Assembly: GCA_030374805.1 (NCBI GenBank)
Contig: JARGSG010000014.1
Span: 496,001 to 560,000, forward strand
Source: Gracilaria gracilis
Lineage: Eukaryota; Rhodophyta; Florideophyceae; Gracilariales; Gracilariaceae
Reading direction: 5' to 3'
Length of the DNA: 64,000 nt
Positions 19,574 to 30,715 of the stretch are shown piece after piece. Every line of letters begins with the position of its first letter. Positions within the stretch are counted from its first letter, which is position 1. Below the pieces are notes generated by a model. That model was given only the letters and a program-made list of their open reading frames with translations, did no database searches and was not told the origin of the DNA. Both the position numbers and the translations under genes were made by a program.

Positions 19574-22424
19574 ATGGCCCAAGAAGATTCTTTTCAAAAC
19601 AGCTCTCGCGAGATTCAACCTTTGCCCGCAACTATTTCTCACGCACCAACCGACCCTCCGAACAATCAATCCAGCGTCGCGAATCTCCCAAACCCGCCCC
19701 AATTCTCCTCACCCGCACCAACTCAAAATCAGCAACAACCTACTAATCCCTTTTCTGCACCGCGCCCTCCTTCGCGACACTCCTCGCACCAGGCATCTCA
19801 AAACACCTCCAGTGATCGCCGCCGAGGTGGACGCCGTCGTGCATCTTGGAGAGCTCACTGGCTTCCAATGCCAAGAGGGCAGGCCAATGCATCTTCGTGG
19901 CGTTGTTCGCATTGCTCAGGCGTGCTCGACACGGACCACGCCACAAAACAGGCGAGTCACAACGTTCGGTGTTTTTCCATGAGCACGCCTGAGCGCGAAA
20001 ACATTGGAAGAAGATGTAGGGCTCTGTCTGACGATATGGTGCTGTCAAGGTCAGAATTGGACGACAATGTCATCCAGAGGCAAATTGGCCTTGATTATGA
20101 CGAAGGTTGTGATGGAACGAAATACATCAGTAGGTCAAGTCTAGAAGGGGATCATCCGCTCTACAAGAAGCAAAAGGTAGACATGCCAAGGATAAACGAA
20201 TGTTCACGGAAAGAAGGAGATGAATTGAACGAGCAGTTGCTTGCAGTAATCTGCGAGAAGGGTCTTCCTTTCAGCCTCTTTTCAAAAGGGGAGTCCAAAA
20301 CCAACGTGTTTGTAGACTGGCTGAGGATGATTAGACCAGGGTACGTCGACAAGTACTTGCCTACGCCTCAAAAAATATCTTCGGAGCTACTGGACCAGTA
20401 TTATCTGAAGACAAAGGAAAGGACCTTTGCGGGAATCAGGAGCAGACTAGCGTCCGGATATGGGACCATCATGTTTGATGGCTGGGAAGATATCTCGTCT
20501 TCTACGGTGGTTAACATTCTTTTGCGCACTGAAGGGCAAAGAAAATCTCAGCAGTTAACGTTTTTCATCGATTCAGTATACACAGGATCGGAGCGTAACA
20601 CAGCTCAGAAGTACGTGGATGTAGTTGAACGAGCAGTCGAACCGTTTGGTGGATTATCACGCATCTGCGGCGTTGTAAGCGACAACGCACAAGCTTGCGT
20701 AAATGCAAGGAAGCAGTTAACGCTGAAATACAGGGGCCTGGTTGGGATTCAGGACCAAGCCCATCTTTCAGACCTTCTGATGGAGGACTTTGGCAAGCTG
20801 GGATGGATTAAAGCCCCCCTTGCGCGCATTGCGCACATAATTGGCGAAACAAGAAGCCATAAATTACTGCTGTCTCGAGCCAAGCATCTCATGAATGCAT
20901 ATAATAATGATCTCAAATCCACTGGACGTTTACGCTCTCTCGCCTCCGGAGACAACGATGATGATTTGAAAGATTTCACGGCAGTCCTGCCAAGGCGGCA
21001 ATGCGTGACGCGGTTTTGCGGTTGTGGAAGATATGCTGTCGTCGTACATTCGTAGCCACCCAATCCTACTTCAATTATTAACGCAAACAGACTACCGCAC
21101 AGCGCTGTACAAAACGCGGAACACACAGGCGGAAACGGAGCGACAGGATCTTTATGACAACGCTATAAATGATTCTAGCCTTCTGGCGGAGGCGAAGGAG
21201 ATTAGGAAGATACTACGCGTTGTACGCAAGTACTTGCGGCTCTGGGATTCTGAGGACTGCACCATTTCTAACGTGCTCCCGAAGACTATAGAATTGGAGC
21301 AGAACCTCAGGGGGCTGGATGAGTCGTGTTTCCTCACTCACGCAAGAAAAGAAGAGCTTCTTCGTGTCTTTGAAATCAGAAAAACGGGCCGGGACCCCAG
21401 TGGGAGAAAGCGTGTGAAGGTTAAACTGCTGGAGAATGTGCATTACGCGGCCTTTCTGTTAGACCCTCTGCAGTGTCCAGCTGACACAAGCATGTACATG
21501 GAGCCGTTCAAGGAACATCTACGGATGTATTGTCATGGATCTACTTCGGAGAGTCCAGTTGAGCTTGTGCATACTATCTTGTGGCAATTTACCGCTCAAA
21601 TCCGCCGCTGGAATGACCAATCTTCGATGAATGAAGAAAACCGACGATACTTAGAACAGTACAGAGGAACACCACTTGTGTGGTGGATGAGTGCCGCTAA
21701 TCAAACAAATCGCCATTTGGTGGAGTTTGCGTGCAGAACATTGTCGTGCTCGCCTTCATCTTGTGCTGCGGAGAGGAGCTTTAGTGCGCAAGGACGGCTT
21801 CACAGCAAGTTTCGCAGTCGCATTGTGGATGATCGTATGAAGAAGCTTATATTCTCTCACTGGAATTCTCGTTTACTTCGACGAGTTTCGTCGACTGAAG
21901 ATTCTATGTTTTGGAGCTTTTTGGTTGACGAAGTGCCGGATCCTCTCGAACAAGAACTACATCAGGACACATTGTTGGAATCCGTCATCGGTAGTGATGA
22001 AGAACAAAGAGACATTCTGCGGTCTTATAAATCGGACAGCTCTTTTCAATCTTTACCCCCCGTGAATCCCACTTCGTCTACAACTGGTATGCTGCAAGAA
22101 GCAGGCAGTAGTGCACGTAATGATCGTGTTTTACCGGAGAATCCAGACTCCCAAGCAGCACCTACTTCGTTCTTGAATGCAGCTTGTCAGTCGGCTATTG
22201 CTGTGCTTGTCAACCCGGAAATCACGAGGGCAACAGAGATTCTGCGCTCCAGTTTGACTACTAGCGTGCATGATAGCCGTCACGCTGGTACACCCAGGTA
22301 CAGGGAGCGGGAGGTTACTTCAAGGTCAAACGATGGTGTTGGTAATCCCCAAGATGATGAAGGTATTTCTGAGCGAGACAATTACCAACATGCAGGCAGT
22401 GGGAATCCTTCGGAAGGTATATGA
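19574..22424 (+). pseudogene. hAT-family transposase, interrupted by one +1 frameshift
   Basis: Two overlapping frames, 19574 to about 21016 and about 21018 to 22424, together make one transposase of roughly 950 residues. The first part has a disordered Pro/Ser/Gln-rich head and a BED-like zinc finger (SSWRCSHCSGVLDTDH, then HNVRC). It then has a DUF659-type segment (SGYGTIMFDGWEDISSS, GVVSDNAQACVNARKQL, GIQDQAHLSDLLMEDF). The second part ends with the hAT dimerisation region (LVEFACRTLSCSPSSCAAERSFSAQGRLHSK, then RIVDDRMKKLIFSHWNSRLL). The frames meet at a run of four T (21014-21017). Reading one T fewer restores TRF-AVVEDML. Either a recent inactivating insertion, a sequencing error or programmed slippage explains it. 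Confidence 0.85.
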
Positions 22425-22435
22425 AAGAGTTCGAA

Positions 22436-22631
22436 GGTAGCGGATGGTTCGGAATAGAGGGCAGACAGTATACATCGGAGGAGTGGCGAGCACGCCAAGC
22501 GTGAATGGCGGAAGAACGAAGGGCGAGGTGGCGGGGCAGAGCACCGAGTTATGGGGGTTCTATCATATAAGCAGCTGCTCGTAGAGGAATGCCAGACAGG
22601 GACCGAAAACTGAGGTCATGGGGATTCGGCG
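22436..22631. repeat. 196-bp direct repeat, copy 1 (amidase-derived)
   Basis: It matches 23243-23438 at the same length and roughly 85-90% identity by eye, starting GGTAGCGGATGGTTCGGAAT and ending GATTCGGCG. It begins 12 bases after the hAT stop codon. The sequence belongs to the 5' part of the amidase-like pseudogene in minus orientation. Confidence 0.85.
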
Positions 22632-22788
22632 AATCGTACGGACTGCGTACCTGAGGATTGGTGGGGCCTTTATGGAAACAATGTCAAAATGTTTAGAGAG
22701 CTACGTCAGCACCCTTGAAGTCGGTACGAAGCTCTTTCTTCTAAAGAAAGTCTTAAATTCCACGAAGAACGCTGTGCTCAAGTTTCTG

Positions 22789-23505
22789 TTAGATCCAGAC
22801 GGAGGTAATCGGATTCATTCCTAAACGTCTCAGAGCGGCCACTACCGTTGCATCGTTTTCAGGAACGACGGGTGTGTGGCGAGTTGCGATAGATGACGGA
22901 AGTTTCGCGACATCAATGCAGTACTTTACAGAAAATGGTGCCCCGTCCAGAACTGAACGAGGCCGTCCGGATGCCCATCTCGCCACCGATGCCTGAATGT
23001 CATCCTGCAACTTACCAATTTCCACAGCTCTCAATGCACTCAGCGGCGGTTGTAGTGCGTTCGATTCATCTATCATCATTGCCAATGCGGAAACCACAAG
23101 AGAAGGTGTAGAAAGCGCCGTTGAATGCGCATGGTGCACTTATGCAAGTGAGATGCGCGCACCGCGATGCGGAACATTGGGCGTCAGATCATAGAAGAAC
23201 TGATCAAGATCTCTCGTTTGTGGCGGCGAAACAGCTGGTGACGGTAGCGGATGGTTCGGAATACACGGCAGACAATCGACGTCGGAGGAGTGGCGAGCAC
23301 GCCAAGCGTGAATGGCGGAAGAACGAAGGGCGAGGTGGCGGGGCAGAGCACCGAGGTATGGCTGTTCTAGCATATAAGCAGCTGCTCGTAGAGGAAGGCC
23401 AGACAAGGATGGAAAGCTGAGGTCATGAAGATTCGGCGCCTCGACTTCAGTTCCAGCGCTCTCGGGCGTTGCGTCAACAGACATGCTGTGGATTCTACCA
23501 ACCAA
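22789..23505 (-). pseudogene. Amidase-signature enzyme fragment with in-frame stop and truncation
   Basis: One minus-strand frame reads from 23505 to 22789 with a single TAA at 23140-23142. The upstream part (LSFPSLSGLPLRAAAYMLEQPYLGALPRHLAL) matches the N-terminal block of fungal/algal-type amidases. The downstream part has the family's RPRSVLDGAPFSVKYCIDVAKLPSSIAT, equivalent to the xLDGVPVAVKDxIDVAGLP block that holds the catalytic Lys, and then NDATVVAALRRLGM. The frame ends right there, long before the GGSSGG catalytic serines of a normal protein of about 600 residues. It is therefore a 5' gene fragment. It lies beside the hAT transposase and part of it is duplicated, so capture or insertion by the element is likely. 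Confidence 0.7.
23243..23438. repeat. 196-bp direct repeat, copy 2 (inside amidase pseudogene)
   Basis: The second copy of the 22436-22631 repeat, 807 bases downstream. It is the copy in frame with the rest of the amidase fragment, so it is probably the original. Confidence 0.85.
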
Positions 23506-24326
23506 AAGTCCGGATCATCCAGTGGCAGCCTAACTGCTCTCGCGGGGAATGCTGGGGGATCAACGCTAGGTATCCTAGACGAGGTTGGAAGTTCCAACTT
23601 GGAACTATCCGACTGCTGCGTAGAAACATCGCATCATCCGCAGAAGTACAGTAGTGTGCCAATTTCGAAAGGGCTTGCATCAAAAAACGACCTGTCCAGC
23701 TTGATCCTCGAACTTTTTGAGTTTAGTGTACAGATACCTTTGTACCTATGCGAGAAAACACTCGTGTGAAGTCCTATACATGTTAGTTACATGATCAAGT
23801 GCGACTTGTAGGTACGAAGTTATGTACGTACCTACAATCACAGTCAACGTATACTCCGTCTCGACAACCCATAGACGGTTGTCACATTAGGTGATGACGC
23901 GCCCAGCCACTACCACTCCGAATGTGGATTCCAGACTGAGAACTGTTCGTTTGAGGAAGAAAGGAGAGAATGTGCATTGGTGCACTTCATTATAGCCGTC
24001 GCGAGACGACTTCGGATGCTCCGATAGACAAAAATATTCTTCCTCCATTCGTCCTATCCTCACACGAAGACCCATCAAATGACTCCTAGTATACATATTC
24101 GATCCTTAGAAAGTCAGCAGAGTTAACTTCTTTAGTTTTCTATGATCCACTTCTATACTCAGAGAAACTACAGGTTCCATCATCTTGACAAGATGAACGT
24201 GCATTTCTCCTCATGTTCACATTCTGGGAAAAGGAAGCTCTTGAGAATTTACATCCAGCCTGTCTTGGCCCAACAGAAACTTAATCCCTTGTTTGAAAAT
24301 AGAAAGGTCAGGCGTAGCTTTCGATT
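23506..24326. other. Intergenic before the symplekin 3' end
   Basis: No gene is recognised. The stretch at 23735-23850 repeats GTACCTA/GTACGT words. The hAT right end may lie in or before this stretch. Confidence 0.35.
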
Positions 24327-27300
24327 TTACTTCTTTCTTGACTTTCCACGCTTTGTAATCGCCCCATGAATCACTTCCCGTTGACGTGCGTTGTTCAAGC
24401 GTCTGGCTCTCTTCGGATCAGAGAAAAGCTCTTCGAAAATAGAAACTAAACTCTCCTCCTTTTCCAAGGCATCTTGTAGCTTTGAAACTGGGAGACTTAG
24501 CAACAGGCGAATACACTTAGTCTTAACACTAGTGCAATACAACAAGAACCCTTCCCAAACGAGAGCATTTGACCATACATGCTTCTCTATAAGGCGTTTC
24601 ATAACTGTGTCGTTGATATTCTTTTCAAGATCAGGGTGAAATATTCGAGCGAGCTGCACTGTTCTCATGAAAAGATTAGGTATTGTGGTCATTTCCAGTA
24701 TTTGCTGAATAGATTGAGCGACAACTGCTCGCTGAAACACGGGTTTGGATTCAAAACAAGCTTGGATAGCCACACTTACGCCAACTGTTGGTTCGATTTT
24801 GTGCAATTCCACAAGCAAATCTTCTGGAGATATAGCCGGAGGACGAGTTGACATCAGGAGAGATATCACATTCTTAAATCCACTTAAGTTCATCGAGTTT
24901 TTCCTCTCCATATTTCCTGGCTCGTTTTCTTCATGCGAGGTAGGCGTCATAGGCCGCGTTACTTCTTCAACAATTGCCACAAGGTGCGAAAGTACAGCCT
25001 TTCTTGACAACCCAGGTAGCACTGGGATGACAAACTCAATCCTCTTGCTCTTTTCATATCGTGTTTGAGCTGCTACGACGACTTCCCTTGACGGTTTGCT
25101 AGATTTATTCGTCAAGATTCTTAGAATCTCAATCGCCATGGGCGCAGTTCCGTCCGAGAACTGCTCGTTGTCTAAGCCGAAGAGCGGTGATGGTGTCAAT
25201 TTCCCACTGATCAGATCCAGCATGGATGAGCATGACATTCCGGCATGCTGGGCAAGTTCTCTCGCTCGTGATAGTAGTATCTTCTGACCTGAAGATGAGG
25301 CGGCAATGTAACCTGACGCTAGAACGTTCAATAGCTCATTCTTCTTTCCACACAGCGCGGTCAACAACAGCGAATCGCGTTCCAAGTTCGAGTCTTCTGC
25401 AGTTTCCCCACCGTCAACGGAGTTTATCAATGCTTGTATAGCTCGGGCTTCAATGATTCCTGCCACTTCTTTGCTTGATTCAGAAAACACCTGGTTTGCA
25501 AGCAGTCGAATCGCTGGTCCCCGTAGCACCTCATCGCTGTGAAACGCAAGGGTAAGAAGGAGCTCGAGGCAAATGCTACGATCGCTTCCTGGCCTTTCCG
25601 AGATGACTAGACGTAATGCACTTAGTCCTAGCTTCATCTGGGATGGATCCGTGCAGAGAGTCCTTAATAGATCCAGCACTGACTGAGTGAGAAGTGGAGC
25701 TTCCGTAATGATTGAATTAAATGCGATCGAGTGCCCATCTTGATTGTCCATCAATGAGGTCAAGAACAGCATCAGAATTCGTTCATACCCTTCGTGACCT
25801 CTTCTGAGTCGACTGAGGTCATACTCATCATCAGACTCGTCCTCCTGGTCAGTGTCAGAAGGGCTTTTTTCGCAGGCATCCTCCCTCTCCGAATCTATGC
25901 CTCCCTCTTTGCTTTTAGCAGCATCCGAGCTGAGTGTGTTTAGCGTGCCATTCAAAGCCGATTTCTCTTCTACACTGAGGCCCTTCGAATTTTCTACCTT
26001 AACATCACCTGTATCATCAAAAGACGGATCACACCTTTCTTGAGATTCTTGTTTTGCTTCATCTACTTCCAGTTTAGTCTCCTTTTCTTGTAGCGATGCA
26101 TTCAACTTTGGATCCAACACTCCATTGCCGTTCATTATATATGAATTCGTTGAAAGACGAATCGCCCATTCTTCGATAGCCGTTCCGAAGTCGGACAAGC
26201 GCAAATCCTTATCAGGATAAGAATCAATGGAACCAGGAACATCGTAATCACATATCTCTTCGAAAAAAAGTAACCGATGAAGCCATGCAAGAGCCAAGTT
26301 AATGCTTCTGTTAATATGTTTCACAATATATTGACAAGTATCCTCACAAAACTTCTTTGCTGTTTCAGATTCTCGCAAAGCAAACTCTGTGAGAAGGCGA
26401 GACAACATCTGGATACGGAGAGGTCCCGCACCGCTGGAAATTGCTTCTTCTTCACGATGCAAAAGCCGTCTGCAACACATAGCGACCAGCTGTTCAGTTG
26501 TTTCTTCAGAGAAATTCGGAACAACAACTGGCGGAGCAACTTTACGTTTGGGAAGTGCTTTCTTTTGCGGGGGTAGGCTTTGTTTCTCGTTATTGGTAGA
26601 TCCGAATCTTGACTTTCGCATCCGCTTGGATAGAGGTTCGTCGTTGGAATTTGGAGTAATCTGAGTGCCCTCCGTTGTATACATTAACGCACCAAGAACA
26701 CTTTCTGCTGGAGGAATATTAAGCAAGATTCGAGTCATAATAAAGTTTACCACTTCCTTATGTGGCATACTCTGAACTAGAGCTCGGGTGGCAGCCATTG
26801 CGTCATGTGGGGGAAGGCGAGGCCAGTGTCTGCTTTGCTCTTGCGGAGTGCTTCTCGGTCTTTTCATCGATAAGAGTGACGGCGCTTGCGCATTTATTTG
26901 ACGCATCATAGCTTCATTCTTTCCAGCAGAGGCGAATTCCGATTTTTATGTGCCTTGTTGACCAGGCACCGGCTGCCCACTGACCTGATGTGTCACAGTG
27001 AAGTCTGGACCTGAACCGAGAGCAGCAGAATTAGTCCTGTCCACGTCTTGGGGACTTGTGATTCGATGAAGGTCGGCGTTCTGGGCTGCTAGCTCGGATG
27101 CCTCAGCAGCTGCCTTCGCTGCTGCGGCTGCTTCAGCAGCTTTGGCGGCAGCTGCAGCCTGAGCATTTCTTTTGCGTATCGCGTCCTGCTCTTTTTCGTA
27201 GTTGCTCAAGTCATTCATAGCAGCAGTAATGTCCACACCAGCTCTTCCGTTCCTTACATGGGGGTAAGCAAGCAACGCCCTGAGGCTAAAACGCAAAAAT

Positions 27301-28173
27301 GTGATTACACATTGCTTTTGGCTCTCAGAAAGGTTGAGAAACGCGCGAGAAGGAGTACCCCTTGTAGCTGTGATAGCGTAAACAACATCTAGCAAAGGTG
27401 GCAATATGTATTGCAAAATCTTTCTCCGTCTTCGAACCAAGTTGCTTAAAACAGCTGTGGCAGTCATGAATGAAAGCGGAGGAAGTCCGTGCTGTGTGGA
27501 TGAATCTGACTTTCTTGATTTCACAAAGCCTTCCAGTCCTCCATGTAGCAATTTAACGACTTGGTTGACGCACCTTACACCCTCATTCTCCAAAACGCCA
27601 ACATCTAAGAACTGCGACTCGGAGCGTTTCTTAAGTAGATAATCCAGAGTAAAGTGGTCTGCTGACCCCGTTGACCCTGAGAAGCTAAGAGCACTTAATC
27701 GCCGATTTTCGTAATCCATCATCCAATTCTTCGAAGAGCGAAATTGCCCGCTCCTCCATTTGAAACCAAGTCCTCAATCTAGCTTCTGGAAAGGAATCTT
27801 CAGAAACTGCCACGGTTGCTACATATCCGATCAGTCTGCGGAATAAAACAGTGAGCGTTCGCACAGCTCGCTTAACAACTATAACATGTTCATCATTCAA
27901 GAATCTACAGAGAAAATTGGTTCCAGTTGGGGTGAAAGAATTGAGATCTCGCAAGCAAAAGTCTTCAACAGCTTGGGGTACAACATTACGAATGAGGTGC
28001 GAAGGGTCAGATATAGCAGCTGTGCAAAACGCATCAAAAGTGGGTAAAAGGTCTTCTGGGCGAGCACGAGCTCTTCGGGCGTCAAGCAAAGCGGCTCGAA
28101 GTGCATCAAACGCTTCAACGCGCTTGGCAAATTCAAGATTTGGGTCGCGAGCATCTTCTAGGTAGGCCTTGGC
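24327..28173 (-). CDS. Symplekin (Pta1-like scaffold of the mRNA 3'-end processing complex); 5' exon not resolved
   Basis: Symplekin holds together the cleavage/polyadenylation and histone pre-mRNA cleavage factors in the nucleus. Three coding pieces are seen. 28173 to about 27690 begins after a CATAG acceptor and has HEAT-like helices (SHLIRNVVPQAVEDFCLRD, DDGLRKSAIKC). About 27690 to 26985 has LYPxL-type helices and an Ala-rich coiled coil. 26918 to 24327 has a nuclear Lys-rich segment, an acidic stretch and the symplekin C-terminal domain (PTLFMRT-type motif IPNLFMRTVQLARIFHPDL, then KHVWSNALVWEGFLLYC). A 66-nt GTCAGT...AAAG intron (26919-26984) removes an in-frame TAA at 26946. Pieces one and two differ by +1 near 27688 with no credible intron. 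The initiator exon upstream of 28173 was not found. Confidence 0.82.
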
Positions 28174-28449
28174 CTATGAGAGCATTGTTCATCATAATGC
28201 ATACACTCCGAAAAATCAGATTTTGGATCCCTTCTTTCCTGTTTTGAAGACTGTACATTCTTCTCTTACACTATGATGAACCCAATCTTTTGGCACAATC
28301 AGAAGTTTTTGGTCAGTTGTTGAAAATAGACTTCGGAACATATGGCAAGAAAAGAAGGGTGGGTACAACCATACAGAGAGTGCAACAAAGCCCATCGTTG
28401 CGAATTGCAGATTCCATACTCTTTCTCAACAGAGTGAGCGTCTTTCATT

Positions 28450-29065
28450 ATGCAAAGCTGCTCCCTTCGCATCGGCGTTCTACCCGGCGCAGCAATTGCA
28501 GGCATCTTGGGTGGCGTAGTCGTGACAAGACTCACCGGCTATTTATCCGTCACAAGGGAGCGGAGAGGTTTGTTTGTACGGCGAAGAGCAAGAAGACGAT
28601 GCCCACGCTGTGCTGGCTTCGGAATTTCGCGCTGCACTCTATGTGACGGTGAAGGTATTTGTGTGCGTTCGAATGTCAAAAGCGTTTCGTTTAGCGACGA
28701 GCACTTATCTAACCATTGAGTAGTCACCCGCCGCTAAGTTCACGCGTTTCCTACCATGTCCTTTGTGCGTGATGCGTCGATTCATCCCATGTTCCATGTG
28801 CAACGGTTCTGGGATTCGCCCATCGGGCGGCATGGCCACACAGATAGAAGCGATGACTATCGCTCTTCTTCGGTGCTTTGATACGGTACGATATGCGCTT
28901 ATGTTCTCAGCAATCGTGCCGTTCCAATGTGTTCCGCCGCTTGTGCAACCAACACGCCAAAACCTGTATGCAATGCACGGCCCGCTGTCGCACCAACCCC
29001 GCACGGTCGGCAGCCCGCTGTTGAAAAACTTTCCATTCGTACCCAATGTGAAACGCGATTGCTGA
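28450..29065 (+). CDS. DnaJ-type zinc-finger (BSD2-like) small membrane protein, two exons
   Basis: Exons 28450-28662 and 28724-29065 are joined by a 61-nt intron (GTGCGT...CTAACC...AGTAG) in phase 0, giving 184 residues. An N-terminal hydrophobic segment (LPGAAIAGILGGVVV) precedes a Cys-rich domain with CPRCAGFG, CTLCDGEG, CPLC and CSMCNGSG. These are the four CxxC(xGxG) units of the DnaJ zinc-finger fold used by plastid assembly factors such as BSD2. The second pair only appears after splicing, which supports the intron. A plastid redox or assembly chaperone role is inference. The last 50 residues lie antisense to the neighbouring minus-strand gene and may be wrong if another 3' intron exists. 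Confidence 0.68.
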
Positions 29066-29338
29066 AGCGAAGCCGGCGCCGACCATCACGCCACAAAATG
29101 CACCCATGATAGCGCCGTCATGAGCGAATGGTGCCGGTGAGAGTGATGGTGTCACAACCGCTGTTTTGCGTCCAACCGAGCGCATGCGTCCCACACCCAC
29201 CGCGAGACCGTATCCCACTCCGGCAAAGCATCCAAGTGACACGCCGGCTGCGATGCGAGGTTTGGCGGTGGGCTTTTTTGAAGTGGTTTTGAACACTTTC
29301 CGATAGGGTGGAGATGCTGGGATCTCGTATTCATCCAT
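28907..29338 (-). CDS. Small glycine-rich two-pass membrane protein
   Basis: 143 residues. Two hydrophobic, glycine-zipper segments are seen (AAGVSLGCFAGVGYGLAVGVG, about 31-50, and AIMGAFCGVMVGAGFASAIAFHIGY, about 77-101). They are separated by a polar loop and followed by a basic tail with two Cys. The pattern recalls small organellar-membrane proteins of the Tim17/22 or glycine-zipper kind, but no signature motif allows a name. Its 3' end overlaps the convergent DnaJ-zinc-finger gene by up to 159 bases. Confidence 0.55.
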   Translation of the reverse strand: MDEYEIPASPPYRKVFKTTSKKPTAKPRIAAGVSLGCFAGVGYGLAVGVGRMRSVGRKTAVVTPSLSPAPFAHDGAIMGAFCGVMVGAGFASAIAFHIGYEWKVFQQRAADRAGLVRQRAVHCIQVLACWLHKRRNTLERHDC

Positions 29339-29932
29339 TGCTTGTCGTTTCCTTCCCGTACGAATTGGCGCTTGTTCGAATCAAGTATGGATAGTTTCTA
29401 CTGTCTCAGCTTTGTTCTTTCAAACCTTAGTTTGTTACAGTACGCGGATGTAAACGATAGTTGGGTTTGTTTTCAGGAGCAGCTATCCTGAGAGAAAACT
29501 CATGCCGGCGCTGAAGTAGTTATCCTTGAATGTAAATGGCTTTCGTTTTCGTCGCTACAAGGGCAAAAGAGGGTTGGCGCAATGGTCGAGACCGCTTCGT
29601 TTGTATCTACAATCGCAGCGCAGCCAACTTCTTGACTTGAGGGAGCTACGAAGGGAGCCGGTCAATGAGATTTCCCGGGTCTCCTACCATGCAGCGCTTG
29701 GACCAACGTGTCAACCGTGTAACTTTGGCAGGAGGAGACTCTGGGAACGCCGTCGGCGTCCGTCCCGGATCGAAACGCCAAAGATACGAACGGTACAACA
29801 GTGGTATCCTTATACCCGAGTACTTCATCCAGGCAAACTCCCCAGAAAAACTCACGTCCATAGTTATTGTTGAACTAGAAGGACGTTCGCAATCTCAATT
29901 ACCTCCCGTTTCCATATTTGTCGGAATTCAAA
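29339..29932. other. Divergent promoter region upstream of NSA2
   Basis: About 600 bases between divergent genes. No other gene is seen; the short open frames here lack protein features. Confidence 0.4.
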
Positions 29933-30715
29933 ATGGCTCAGGGTGACTACATTGAGCTGCATCGCAAGCGCTTCGGCGTGCGTATGGATGCCCATGAGCG
30001 CCAGCGAAAGCGCAATGCCAGACAAGCCCGCAGACGCGCCGAACAAGCTCGCACTCTGACAGGAATCAAGGCGAAGATATTTAACAAGCAGAGGTTCAAG
30101 GAGAAGGCGGCGATGAAGAAGGCAATCAACCAACACTTTGAAAGCGACAAGAAGACCACTCAAGAACAACAAGTACAAGATGGTGCATTGCCCGCATACC
30201 TGCTGGACCGTGAGCAACAAACGCGTTCTAAGGTGCTTAGCAATACTCTGAAACAGAAACGAAAGGAGAAGGCTGGAAAGTGGGATGTGCCACTTCCGAA
30301 GGTTCGACCGATTGCTGAGGATGAGATGTTCAAGGTTATCAAAACTGGAAAGCGTCAGAAAAAGCAATGGAAGCGAATGGTGACAAAGGTGACATACGTC
30401 GGAGAGGCGTTTACGAGAAAACCTCCAAAATACGAGCGCTTTATTCGACCGATGGGTCTGCGATTCAAGAAGGCGCACGTCACTCACCCAGAGCTTAAGA
30501 CGACTTTTTGCCTCGACATCATCGGTGTGAAGAAGAATCCTAGTAGTCAGATGTTCACTCAACTGGGGGTTATTACTCGAGGTACGATTATTGAAGTGAA
30601 CGTTTCTGAGCTAGGTTTGGTCACCAACTCTGGAAAGGTTGTGTGGGGAAAGTATGCACAGGTTACAAACAACCCAGAGAATGATGGATGCATCAATGCT
30701 GTGCTTTGCGTCTAG
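29933..30715 (+). CDS. NSA2: Ribosome biogenesis protein NSA2 (TINP1)
   Basis: NSA2 is a nucleolar/nuclear factor of the pre-60S particle needed for 27S pre-rRNA processing. The 260-residue protein is collinear with the human and yeast proteins. It starts [15 protein letters not shown], has a highly basic helical N-terminal half, then [37 protein letters not shown] and [12 protein letters not shown]. It ends with the S8e-like beta-domain ([65 protein letters not shown]). The ATG at 29933 matches the family start; the frame runs 15 bases further upstream without improving the match. Single exon, as expected for a conserved housekeeping gene. Confidence 0.97.
   Translation: MAQGDYIELHRKRFGVRMDAHERQRKRNARQARRRAEQARTLTGIKAKIFNKQRFKEKAAMKKAINQHFESDKKTTQEQQVQDGALPAYLLDREQQTRSKVLSNTLKQKRKEKAGKWDVPLPKVRPIAEDEMFKVIKTGKRQKKQWKRMVTKVTYVGEAFTRKPPKYERFIRPMGLRFKKAHVTHPELKTTFCLDIIGVKKNPSSQMFTQLGVITRGTIIEVNVSELGLVTNSGKVVWGKYAQVTNNPENDGCINAVLCV

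Noticed and set aside
27679-27688. 10-nt GT...AG intron in symplekin
   Set aside because: The length modulo 3 fits, but no spliceosome is known to excise 10 nt; base error or frameshift is more likely.
29340-29410. tRNA-like T-arm (GCTTG-TTCGAAT-CAAGT) near 29371
   Set aside because: No matching acceptor, D-arm or anticodon arm at the required distances.
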